From Pagrus major (lineage: Eukaryota > Chordata > Actinopteri > Spariformes > Sparidae), in the NCBI RefSeq assembly GCF_040436345.1, contig NC_133230.1, positions 8,639,297-8,703,296 of the forward strand: a DNA stretch of 64,000 bases, given 5' to 3'. Made by a program: the position numbers and the translations under genes. Positions 1-11,300 of the stretch are shown piece after piece. Position 1 is the first letter of the stretch, and each line of letters begins with the position of its first letter. The notes below the pieces were generated by a model, which was not told the origin of the DNA, searched no databases, and saw nothing but the letters and a program-made list of their open reading frames with translations.

Positions 1-506
1 CTTTTTTTGTGGTGTGTGGGGCGATTCAAAAATCATCCGTGTGATATACTCAACGGGGAAACTGGAGGACCTGCAGGTGCAAGTGGAGGGGAGGAACCGG
101 GTTGGACGCACGTGAATCTCTCACTTATCCAAAGCCAGGAAATAGAACAGGAGAGGAACGCAAGTGCCGCAAATTGGACTTTCCACCATCAGCAACCCTC
201 CTCTCCTCTCCCCTCTCTCCTCTCTCGCCATCCCTGCTCCTCCTCCATAGGTCTCCCCATTTTACTCCTTCTCCCAGTGTCCTTCTGTGATCCCAGAATA
301 GCCTCACACCGGAGCGCTCTCTGATTTCTTTTTTTTTTTTTTAAGTGAGGGGAGGTTTTTTGGAATTTCGGGGGTGACTTGGGAGACGCCGGAGATGGAT
401 TAAAAGGGGGACTGTGCAACCGCAAAGCTGGAGCAGCACGCACGACCACGCCGGGGGGGAAGGGGGCGACGGGACTCGGTGAATTCGCGGAGCCCCCGGG
501 ACAGAG
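1..506 (+). other. plppr3: plppr3 probable non-coding exon 1 (5' UTR), 5' end not defined
   Basis: The stretch is GC-rich toward its 3' end and finishes in a good donor, ACAGAG|GTGAGT, at 506/507. The next coding exon of plppr3 starts at 5227 with untranslated bases before its ATG, so a separate upstream 5' UTR exon is required, and this is the only well-placed candidate seen. It contains a T run around 329-342 and a pyrimidine-rich block at about 190-270. No long reading frame continues across the donor. The transcription start could lie anywhere in or before this block, so the left border is arbitrary. The exon assignment is inferred from position and the donor only. Confidence 0.5.
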
Positions 507-1219
507 GTGAGTGTTCAGCCTTGTCCAGCTACTACCGCGGCTCCCTGCATGCATGCATCCAACCCAGCGCTCCTCTCAGCACATGGTTTTCACGTTTCCA
601 TAATTGATGATCTCATACGCAATCTGCTGATTTGTGCTTGTGGAGGAGGAACAGCTTTGTTATCAATAGCTTCTATTTATTTACTGCGTCTCCTTTACAT
701 ATTGTGGCTACTCAGGATCTCAACTAGTATAACCGTGAGAAAACTGCAATTAAAGCCAATTGCATGTTCAGAAAAACATGTGCACCCTCCAGGAAATATG
801 CAACCATCACTCCATTTTCATGAATCTGTTTTTTATTTATATTCTGGGAGGATTAATGGCGGTTTAACTGATGGATGAGCTGTTTTCTTCCATACAAAGC
901 CAGGTTATAAGTTATGTAAACCCTCCTACACATCAAGCAGAGCATATGGCCCTTTATGTCTCTGTTCCTGTGGGTGAAGGGCCCTGCAGTGGACAAGGCT
1001 TTGCAGCTAGCACTGTAACTTTCTTAGTGGATGGATGAGTGGATGGCAAATGGATAAAAAAAAATGACACTTGTTATGTTTGCCTTATTCTTCCAGTTTC
1101 AAGTTCATGTGTGTGAGTTATGGGACATAAAAGAGCGGCGACTTTACACTGTGCCTTCTGTGCATTTAATGTTTAGTCAATGGCCTGCTGGGACACCATG
1201 GATCCATGTCATTACTCTA

Positions 1220-1480
1220 CTATAGAGCCCCGACGGATATTGGATTTCTGGGGCTGATACCGACATTAGCTAGGAAAGAAATTCCAATATCGATATATGG
1301 GCCGATGTCCTTCTATTCACATAATATATACATGAAATATATGCTTGTGACAATGATCAACCAGTATATTTTTCTTTCTCTTTCGTCAAATACTGGGTGC
1401 TTTCTGGCTCTAATTTGGCAAAATTCAAATTCAGAGTGATGTTATGGAAATAGGACTGTCAGTTATCCTCGGGCATGATT
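1220..1480 (+). repeat. Dispersed repeat with degenerate TATCGG motifs
   Basis: ACGGATATTGGATTTCTGGG, GGGCTGATACCGACATTAG and ATATCGATATATGGGCCGAT resemble a teleost repeat rich in GCCGATATCGG words. Limits are approximate. Confidence 0.4.
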
Positions 1481-1910
1481 CAATTATAAACTGTGGGTTA
1501 TTCAATACAGTAATGAAAACATGTTGACTAGAGTTGCGCAACCACACATCAATCTGACATTTGCTGAACATTTAAGCCCAAGAAAAAGTCATTTTCAGTA
1601 ACATACATAATAAATGTGTTTGAAAATGTTTCCTCCTCTCAATCTTCTCTAAAGTTCAAACACTCGACTTTATTGAGCCACGCTGCTGCAGCAGCAGACT
1701 CTTCAGTATATTGATTAATCCGAGAATGAGATCACAGTCTGTGGGGCCATGGTGATGCCTTCAAATGTCACCCAAAGAGATCAAATTTACTGTCACGTGA
1801 CACAAAGTACAGCGAGGTAATGTTATAACAATAGCTGCAGCATGCAGTGCTTAACGCTCAAAAGTGTTATTATATTGACTAAAGTATACAGTAAATGCTA
1901 TAATATACAG

Positions 1911-1990
1911 CAGTGGTTCATAACCTAGGGGTCGGGATCCTCAAGGGGGTCACGAGTTAATTTGCAGGGGTCGCCAGATGAGTCAGCAGA
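1911..1990 (+). mobile_element. hAT-like element end (fragment)
   Basis: CAGTGGTTCATAACCTAGG followed by GGTCGGGATCC and a GGGGTCGC motif resembles the CAGTGGTTCTCAACC terminus of hAT non-autonomous elements widespread in vertebrates. The opposite end was not identified. Confidence 0.5.
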
Positions 1991-2169
1991 TCTTAAATCA
2001 GCTGAACATCTAATGCAGATTCGCCTTTCTCCAACATGATCTGGAAACACCAATTGCAGAATGAACATTTGGAAGAATGATGGTAGCCCAACACCTTTCT
2101 AAAACAATTGATGTTGGGTTTTCCTTGAATTTGTCTTTACAATACAGCACTTTTATTGTAAATATATAC

Positions 2170-2588
2170 ATATACTAGAATGGCACTCAGTAGATCCCAT
2201 ACCTCCGTCAAGGCCCAACCGTCCCCTTTGATTCAACCAAACTAAATCCAATATCAAACTCAATAGCCCCGTATCACTCTACATTTTAAACCACACAAAA
2301 CTGCTTAGCCATAATAATGCATAGGTACCAGCCACCTAAGTGTGCTTAATTTTCTTCTCATCAAGATCCAAGCATTATTCTCTGAGAAATTAACGAAAAT
2401 GTTGAAAAACACCCTATCCATCCCTTTATCTGGATCAGCACCAAAAGTCAATCGGGTCTGTTCTGTGCAGAGACTCATCCTCCATCCAAGTTTCATGAAA
2501 ATCTATTCAGTAGTTTTTGTGTAACGCTGGTTACAAACCAACAAACGGACACGGATGAAAACATAACCTCCTTGGCATAGGTAATAAT
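2170..2588 (-). repeat. Dispersed teleost repeat, reverse orientation
   Basis: Read on the minus strand it has TACCTATGCCAAGGAGGTTA, then CGTTTGTTGGTTTGTAACC, ACACAAAAACTACTGAATAG, CTTTTGGTGCTGATCC and GAGAAATTAACGAAAATG-like segments. The segment at 36812-37083 is another copy on the + strand. Known teleost repeats have this layout; I give no family name. Confidence 0.65.
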
Positions 2589-3007
2589 ACTCCTCCATAC
2601 CACCACAATCCATAGTCACCCTGACAAACTCACTGCACTGCACTGTACTGTGCGAAACCTTCCTACACTACTAGTCTATACTAGCGTCTGCTACTAACAA
2701 CCTCACCCCCCCTCCACCGCTCCTGTGTTGGTGGTCACAGAGTCTTATATCTCCCTCGCCGTCTGACACACTGTTTCTGTCCACCGCAGGCTATACAACC
2801 CCCACTCACACCGCGAGATTGTGCACACTTTGCTTTAGACCATGCACACATCCGAACGCTGCTGTGATGTTTGCGAGCGCGCATCAGCTCAGACTACACA
2901 TACTTTGCAGTCTCACAAACACACACATATATGCCATGCCCCAGAGGACAAACGCTGGTGTGACAGATAAACGAGCCTCTTTCTTCAGTAAATAGGCTCA
3001 TTCTGTA

Positions 3008-3033
3008 TGTGTGTGTGTGTGTGTGTGTGTGTG
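3008..3033 (+). repeat. GT microsatellite
   Basis: An uninterrupted TG run of 26 bases in plppr3 intron 1. Confidence 0.95.
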
Positions 3034-3737
3034 CGTTGGGGTGAGGTTTAAGTGCTGACTGGAGTAGGTCACCGAGACCAAGCGGTCGGGAGAGTGAGAC
3101 CCAGGGCCCATCGTCTTCCTAAGCTGCTTTCAGCTACACTGGAATCCATCCATCCCGATATCCCCCCCTGTCTCTGATCCTCACCCGCCACCACCCTCCC
3201 ACTCCCCTCCGCCAGCGCTGCCAGACATGCACATCCACCAGACATACGCAAACTCGAGCTGCGCTCCTCTCCTGCATTTCGATTTTCAAATTATTTTTTT
3301 TTATCATTCTTCTTTATTTCTTTGATCTCCGCACATCTCGTCCCCGCTTCTCTCCTATTCTCCTCTCCTCTCTCCTCCATCCTCCTCTCCTCTCCTCTTC
3401 ATTTCTAGCGGTCATGGAAATTAGACTGGAGAAGTCTTTGATTCTCTGTGCCTTACATCGCCTCAGGGTCAGGCCCTCTTATCTTGGAGAGAAAGAGAGA
3501 GAAACAGACAGAAACAGAGAGAGGAGATAAAAGGAAGAGGGGAGAGGTAAAGGGAGAGAGAGGTGCTGAGACAGGAGGACGGCGAGAAAAGAGGAGGGAA
3601 GGTGTGGACAGGTAGAAAAAGTCCAGTCGGGGGTTTGGAGACATGCTGCAAGTAGACAGAAACGGAGAAGGGAAAGAGGGGTAGAGAAATGAGGGAAGGC
3701 AAACAGATCTACTGGTTTATGCCTATGATCTTATGAT

Positions 3738-4050
3738 CTTAAAAGAACAGTGCACCCCAAAATCAGAAATACTTTCCCTCTTGTCTGTAGTCGCCCACTT
3801 TTGGAGATATCGGCTCTGGAGATGTCTCCCTTTTCTCGAATGTAATTGTACTAGATGGCTTGATGTGGCAAAAAAAATACATGTACTTATGCATGAGATA
3901 CTAGCCACCTAAGCTAGCTAACGTTACAGCTCAGCCAAGGATGACCCCAAATTATGTTTGTTGCAAACATGAGCCTTCTGAACGATGATACGGTTGGTTG
4001 CGTTCAGTTCAGTAGTAAGAAAACAGTTCCACATAAACATAAACTGTCAA
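3738..4050 (+). repeat. Dispersed percomorph repeat, internally deleted
   Basis: It contains GAACAGTGCACCCCAAAATC, GTCTGTAGTCGCCCACTTTT, TTGGAGATATCGGCTCTGG, ATGTAATTGTACTAGATGGC and AAGCTAGCTAACGTTACAGC. I recognise this order from repeats common in perch-like fish genomes. Confidence 0.5.
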
Positions 4051-5249
4051 GCCCAGCATGTTTCACTCACAAGTGAGGTGAAAATTACATTTACACAATC
4101 ACTGGAGAGTAAAACTTTCCACTGAGGCTCATTCTAAATACTGCAATTTATTTTAGTTGGATCAGCAGGTCTGTGACACAAAGCGCACCGGGTTGCGTTG
4201 CATGTTTTCGAGAGAGATGCGCCCAAACCAGATGTGCACGTTAATCACATTGGCCAGAATGCAGTTTAGGTACTGAACAAACAAAAGCAAACCGAGCTAT
4301 CAGAATAACAGTGGATGCTGGTAGAAAAGCAGTTAAAGGTGGGGAACTAGAGGTAAAGGAAAAAAGAGAGGTCACGCGAAAAGTGTGTGTAAAATGAAGG
4401 GGAGATTGGTTGGAGCGGGATGGGATAGATGGAAGGAGAATGAGAAAATGATAAGTAAAATGGGACACGGAGTGGTGGGAGAGGTAAAGAGGGCAGGACT
4501 GAGCGATGGAGATGGATGGAAATGGGTGGAGGACAGAGATAGAAAGACGGGCAGAAATAGGGAGCTGTAAATATTTAACTCTGTTTGGTTTTCCATTTGG
4601 GCCCTCGGCTCTTACTTCTCTCAGAGGCCTTGTGATCGCCTACAGGTTACTGATAGCAGGAGATGTCTGCAAGTGTGTACATCTATGTCGGGTACGTGCG
4701 GAAGATTAACTTAGTGTGTAACAGCCATTTGGAGGATTCACTCAAGTAATTCAAAATCCTCCTTTTAATTAGAATTGTGTCTTTTTTTCCCCTGTTTGAT
4801 TTCAACATGACTTTATAGCTGTGTGTTTGATTCTCTGTCTCTTCGTGCACACGTGAGAAAATCAGAGTGTGGTCATTAAATGTGCGTATGTGAGTTATAG
4901 ACCTGGTTAGTGTATGTGTATGGGTGTGTAAAATCTACAACTACACCGCCACTACACACACTTGTTCAGAAGGAACTTAATTTCATTTTTATTAACAAGG
5001 TCTTGGTATTCAAACTAAATGTGCACAATAAAAAGAAACCTCTCAGGCTCAAACAGCATTTGAAAACTTCTTTTTGAACCTATGTTTCATTCATCAGTAG
5101 AGTCAAGGCCTGGCAGCAGTTTCAACATCTTTTTGATGCTTCCAGAAATATGATGGATAGCGGAAGTCCTTGAAAGCGCTCTGAAACTCCTCTCTGACAT
5201 CTCTTTGCAATCTGTTACCCCAACAGGCTGTGACTGGCCCCACCCCAAG

Positions 5250-5330
5250 ATGACATCCCCCAAAAACAAAGCCAAGAAGAAACCACCCAAAGACAGCATG
5301 ACGCTGCTGCCGTGCTTTTATTTTGTAGAG
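5250..5330 (+). CDS. plppr3: plppr3 coding exon 1 (residues 1-27)
   Basis: The exon begins at 5227 after CAACAG, carries 23 untranslated bases, and the ATG is at 5250-5252. It encodes a lysine-rich cytosolic start and then [14 protein letters not shown], a conserved PLPPR3 signature entering membrane segment 1. The donor GTACGT follows at 5331 and the exon ends in phase 0. Confidence 0.93.
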
Positions 5331-8300
5331 GTACGTGTAGAGAGATCGGATGTATTGATGAATCACTGTTTTTTATATGCTAGAGCCTGGTCAACACGAC
5401 TCACTACATTTACTGAATCAATCAGAATCACTCTCTGTGCTGTATAGAGTCTAACTGTATGTTCTTATGTTGAATGCATCTGACCTTTATTGAGTTTGAT
5501 GTGCTTCACAAACATTGTGGTGCAGTCACTTCTTTACCCCAGTGTGTGTGTGTGTACTGAGATAAAACACTGGATGAATCACCTCTCTCCAAGCAAATAT
5601 TAAATGCAGGTCGCTCTTTGCTTTGTCCTTGTCCTTGTGCGTGTGGCGGGCGTGGGTGCGTGTGCATATTCCCGTCCAGCTCCCCATCGTCCTGTCCTCT
5701 TTGGTGTCCCTGTATTTCCTGGAGCTGACAGATGTGCTGTCCCCCGCGATGGTGGGCTTCCGTTGCTATGACCGTGACCTCTCCATGCCCTACGTGGAGA
5801 CGGGCGACGAGCTTATCCCTCTGTTGATGCTGCTGAGTTTGGCCTTCGCTGGACCTGCAGCATCGGTAATTCCATCGCACACACATGAGAACACTATTTA
5901 CTGTGATATACGTTGAATGTATAGTGGAGTAATGGCGTCCTGAGCGAAAAATGAGGTGACACACCCTCTGACTGTGATGTAATCCAAGCTCTAGTCTTTG
6001 TTTCGATGGCCGGGCTGTGCATGTTAGTGCATGAAAGCAATTATGGAGAAAGATCTTTGATGGTCAGATATTGATGGAGAATGAGACTCAACTATCTTTG
6101 TCCAGAATCGCTTACTGCACCTTTAAGTAATACTTAGATTTTTTGTTTTTTTTTTTGCTCGGACTCAGAAGAAATGATGGCTCAGAAAGTATTTTGTTTT
6201 TAAGGTATGTGTGTGTTTTTAGACTCGCTTAGTTAAATTCATTGATGTCTATGGAACAAAAACTCTCCTCAAAGTAGGTTAATGAGAAGGAGGAAAAACG
6301 GCTTTTGGCTGATTTTTGCATGATAATTCATATATTCACAAATGTTCCTACTAACAAAGAAACAAGATTGTGTACAACCCATCAACCACCTTTTTTTTTA
6401 ATAAACACATAACCACAAGCATAGCCATAGTATATATTTACTGCGAATGCCTGGTGGTAGTAGTAACGCAGTTGAGTATTAATGTATTAATGATGCATTT
6501 TGTGTGAAAAAGTGAAAAGATTTGTGCAGAAAGATATCACTAGGTTGAAGCTTACACATTTTTACGAATTACAGAATGTGAGGCTGCTTTTAGATCTTAT
6601 TATTCAACTTAAAAATAATGTTTAATTTTGTTGATTTAGCAAACATGAGTCATTTCTGGTCACTTGTGAATAAAGGGAGCAAACCGACCCTTTAACTTTG
6701 TTTTGCTGATCAACTGCAAAATGCAAAAGAGCAGTGATATTAACTGAAAGTAATTCTTCTGGCCACCATGAATCAAAGCTTAATATCCGCTCTGCTTTTA
6801 TCTCTCTTTTGGTCTCCACCCACTCCTGAGGACAACAATATTGATCTTTAGCTTGCTGGGTGTTTGCTTTTTTAGCAAGCTAGTCCCCAGCAATTGCCGT
6901 TAGGTGCCGGGCGGGTAGTACACTTCAGCTGGTGTTAAAAGTCTGATATTTTTCCCTATGAAAACTGATGCTACTGCTGGGAACCGAAATGAGAGCTGTA
7001 ACTCCTTGAGGGTTTGTCACCAAGCAATCCATTGTTCATGTAAAAATGTCAGCCAGTGCCATAAAATCTTCCTGCACTGGAGTCACAAGGATAAAATCTT
7101 CTCCGCGGAGAATCTCAGAGGATCAGCGGTCTAATGTGTGTCTTGGGGTTTTGGGCTTTGCTCTCTACACATGACGCAGGGACCCTCGTGTACAGACAAA
7201 CACACGGATCGCGCAAATATGCAAAGGTACAGCTTCTCAAACACTCACAAAGCAAATTCAATCTCCCCTCAGAGATCCAGAATCAATGGACACATTGATA
7301 AATACACACCTGACATTCCAAAACACACCATCACACACAACACAGGCCCCTCCCAAATCAATACGCTCGCACTCACACACACGGACTGGCACACTGCTAA
7401 TCCATCAGCAGCATGGAAACGAGCACACCTCTCCAACGCTCATCTATCACTCTGATTGGAAGTGATCACTATTCGATAGCACCCTGCGTCCATTCTCCCT
7501 CTCCGCAGCTTTCTCTCACTGCAGATCACGATCAGCGATGGATGTTTGACATTAATAGCAGTTTAGCAGCCTTTCTCCATTTTTGTCTCTTTATTTCGTT
7601 CTTCTTTCCTTTATTCTTCTCTCAGTACCTCACAGCGTGTCAAACATGACATAGATGTGTATTTCTGTGTGTCTCTCTCTCACCCTTTACCCACTTTTCT
7701 CCCTCCATCTATAGATTATGATGGGGGAGGGCCTGATGTACTGTATGCAATCCAAACTGAAGACGTGTCCCAAGTCAGAAAGCAGCATCAATGCTGGAGG
7801 CTGCAGCTTCAACTCCTTCCTACGCAGAACCGTGCGCTTCGTCGGTACGTCCAACTAACAATCCTCCGTTTCTGTTTTTGTTTTTTTTTTGTTTTTTTTA
7901 AGGGAGTATTGGGAATTAAGGTCATATTCTAATCCACAGTTTGGTTTTTCTGTGAGTGAATAGGGTTCGGGGTTTGCTTAAGAAAGCTTGGACAGGATAT
8001 GTTGCTTTAGCTGTGGTGGATCTCGCCCCAGGGGGCCTTCTTCTGGAAGGTCTCATTAACCACATGGTTTGTCAAATGGCATTATTTTCATATATGCGTA
8101 TTCTGTCAGTGATTTAGAGGCCGGTATAAATAGCATTTTTATCACGTGACGCAAAACAAACCCTTCACTGGAGTGAATCTTGATGCAGTGTCTTTTAACG
8201 GCAATTCAGAGGCAATCTCTCACAATTTTTTCAGTTTAAGCGTTTGTGTTTCATGCCCGCTTTTCTTCATGTTATCGGCGTCCAAATAACTGAAATGAAT

Positions 8301-11300
8301 TATGCATACACGGCCATATGACGGAGGACTAATCCTTCAAAGTTATGGAAGATCAACACGTCCCCAGATATGTTGTATCTGGCTCTGCGTCACTAATAGC
8401 GTTAACGTTTTGAAGAACTACCTGCTGTCAGTAACGAAAGAACAAAGTGCTGTTGTTTATAAGATGGAAATCAGTTTTGGCTCAGACAAATTGTTCCACT
8501 TACCGGCTGATCCCCCAACCTGATTCCACTTTAAAGAGGAGGAAAATAAGCTAATTACATGCATTAAGTGAAGGGTGGCTTAAAAATGAAATGGGGATGA
8601 TATAATGCTCCACGGAAAATATCTTAAGGCCGACTTTGAGCTTTGAAGTGAAAAGAGTAATTAATTCACCTTGCCAAATTTCACTGTCTGCGGAAAAAGC
8701 TTCATATCGTGACAAATTGAAGGCTCGTGGTGTCACTTCAGGTTGTTGGAGCAAACTCAACGTTGTTTTCCACTCGCAGGTGGTGTTCATAAACGAGCAG
8801 CTCAATGTGACGAAACCACCAGGGGCTTTCAGTTCATTTACCAAGGCTGCCTCTTCACCATCTCTACCTCCCGTCTCCTTCTCCCTCAGGTGTTCATGTG
8901 TTCGGTCTCCTGGCAACAGCCCTGGTGACAGATGTCATCCAGTTAGCTACTGGTTACCACGCCCCTTTCTTCCTCACCGTCTGCCAGCCCAATTACACGG
9001 CCCCGGGAGTGTCATGTGACAACAACGCCTACATCACGCGGGACATCTGCATGGGGAAAGATCAGTATGCCATCATGTCAGCCAGGTAAGACATGGGTGT
9101 GCATTCAGAGCTGAAAAAAGAGTCTCCATCTGCCTGGTTTCAAAAAATGCATACAGATAAAGTGCATTCATCACAATAAAAGCTCAGTTTATTTGTGCAG
9201 GATCTTACTCATATGCCTCTCAGCTCTCTAGCTCTGCTGCTTTCATGCCATTAAATTGCAAGCTGAAGCACAGAACCATTTCCGTGGTGTATATTGTATA
9301 CATTCCAGTTGGCTCTCTGCTCAATCGAATATATCTATCCAACATGCTGAGTTACAACGATGAAATGATTTACAGCGGGTTCACCGTATCCTGTATGTTG
9401 CTGCTACACGTCACTGTCTTACAGGAGTGTGTGTGCAAACACCACAAGGTGAGGAATCATCAACCCTCATTTGCATTTGAAGAGGATTACAGGAGATTAA
9501 AGCAGCAAAGGAGTCAAATTGTTGTTGCGACAGTTGGATTTTTAAAAAAATAATTCAGCATTTGCTTATTCACGATATGCCGTTTATTTGCACATCAAGG
9601 CTTACAATGCCCTTACAAATTCCCCATTGTGCCCGGCTCTAGCAATCTCACTTGCAGATGTGGCTGCTGACACATAGGTCAGACAAACAAGCTACAGCAA
9701 ACAGTATATGTGTTTTAGCCAGGCATAATAAGTGCATGCAAACAGAAGAGATTACAGGTAAATATAGCTCATATGGGGATAATGCCAGTCGTAAGAACCC
9801 ATACTGACATAATGCATTCCCTCGCTCCTTACCCTGACCTTAAAGAAGTAGTTCGACTTTGGCTTATTGGCTTTCTGGTGGAGAGTAAAGTAAGAAGTTT
9901 GTCATCATCGTCGTATTCCCTGACACACGTGGGCCCTCATCAGCGGCTATTTTTTGCCTTCACCTCTTAATCAGTGCCATTTGCAGCTTTTTCATCAGAC
10001 GTATTCCCGATTAGAAATGGCTTTATTAGCGAGAGTGATGCAAAAATGGTTGGTTGCCACTAGGTGTTTGATGTCAGATTGGTGTGTCTGGGCTCTAGCT
10101 ACTCATGTGGCCTTTTTAGGAGGAGTCATACTATTTGTTGGCCAGAAGCAGTCCCTAGCAAACCAGCCAAGACTTCAGAAAGTTCCTGCACCAACAGAGC
10201 CAGGCCAGCCGTTTCCCTGTTCCCAGGCTTTATGCTAAGCTAAGCTAACCGGCCACTGGCTGTAGCCTTGCACTGAATGGACAAATACGGGAGTGGTATA
10301 AATCTTCTCATCTAACTCTCAGTAAGAAAGCCAATATCCGTATTTCCCAAATGTTGCTTTTACAATCACAACCCCGGACATTCAGCATAAACTTCAGCGT
10401 ATATATGTAATTCTAGCCTGATGCATGAAACCAACCCTCGAACAGACCTCTGACAAAAGTAAGAACCAGACAAAAACTTTGAAAATGTGCTCACCTTGAA
10501 GGTCTAAAACTCTTGCAGTCTTCACAAAGACAGACAGACATAAAAGAGGCACTTAAACACAGGTTTAGGGAGTGGGAGAAGGTAAACACCGCAGTTCACG
10601 ACACAAGGATGAATACACCCACACAAGAGCGACTTAATAAGACAGATTAAACGAGAGCTTGTGCTTCAGCTTTCTAAACTCTAAATTACTAATTACTTTG
10701 ACCGCAACTCATTCGCTCGCCCCTAATGTTCCCACTAATGCCCCACGGTATTCTGTTTGTGTTTATTAATGCTCACATCCAAGGACACATACTCAGTTTG
10801 ACTAACAGAGTCGGGCAGGCACCCTGGTTTTAATGTCAAATACAATCCAGACATCACAAATAAGGCAAGCAACCATGACAGCTTTATACTCGGGTTTATT
10901 CAAGAGGCACTAAACACACTCGCAAATCCACACAGCCTGTTTTGCAAACCTTTTTTTTGTGAATCTCTTTCTCTCTCTGCTTTCACTCTTTCACACCTAA
11001 CTCTCCCCCTTTCTCCCCTCAGGAAAACATTTCCATCCCAGCATGCAACGCTCTCTGGCTTCGCTGCTGTCTATATATCCGTAAGCACTTCTGTGTCTTA
11101 CTTGCCTTCTGTGTTTTGTGTACTTTGATTATGATGCGTTAGCGTCATATATTGTGTGCCTGCATGTGTTTTACAACTAGTCGACCCTGTTTTGTTTGAC
11201 TTCTTGGTGAATTTCGTTAATATTACCGCAGTGTTTCTGCGCCACATTTTGTTATCTTCACAATTTCTCTTTCGTAAAATGTGCAGATGGGTTCCATGAT

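Larger units (their letters stand above)
507..5226 (+). other. plppr3: plppr3 intron 1, mostly repeats and simple sequence
   Basis: This 4.7-kb gap between the 5' UTR exon and the first coding exon holds no convincing exon. It contains a TATCGG-type dispersed repeat (about 1220-1480), a hAT-like end (1911), a reverse-oriented dispersed repeat (2170-2588), a GT microsatellite (3008-3033), a purine-rich block (about 3485-3690) and a further dispersed repeat (3738-4050). The acceptor is at 5221-5226 (CAACAG). Confidence 0.6.

Noticed and set aside
5506..5964. 152-codon minus-strand open frame
   Set aside because: It overlaps plppr3 coding exon 2 in antisense and runs into introns on both sides; it is a shadow of the real exon.
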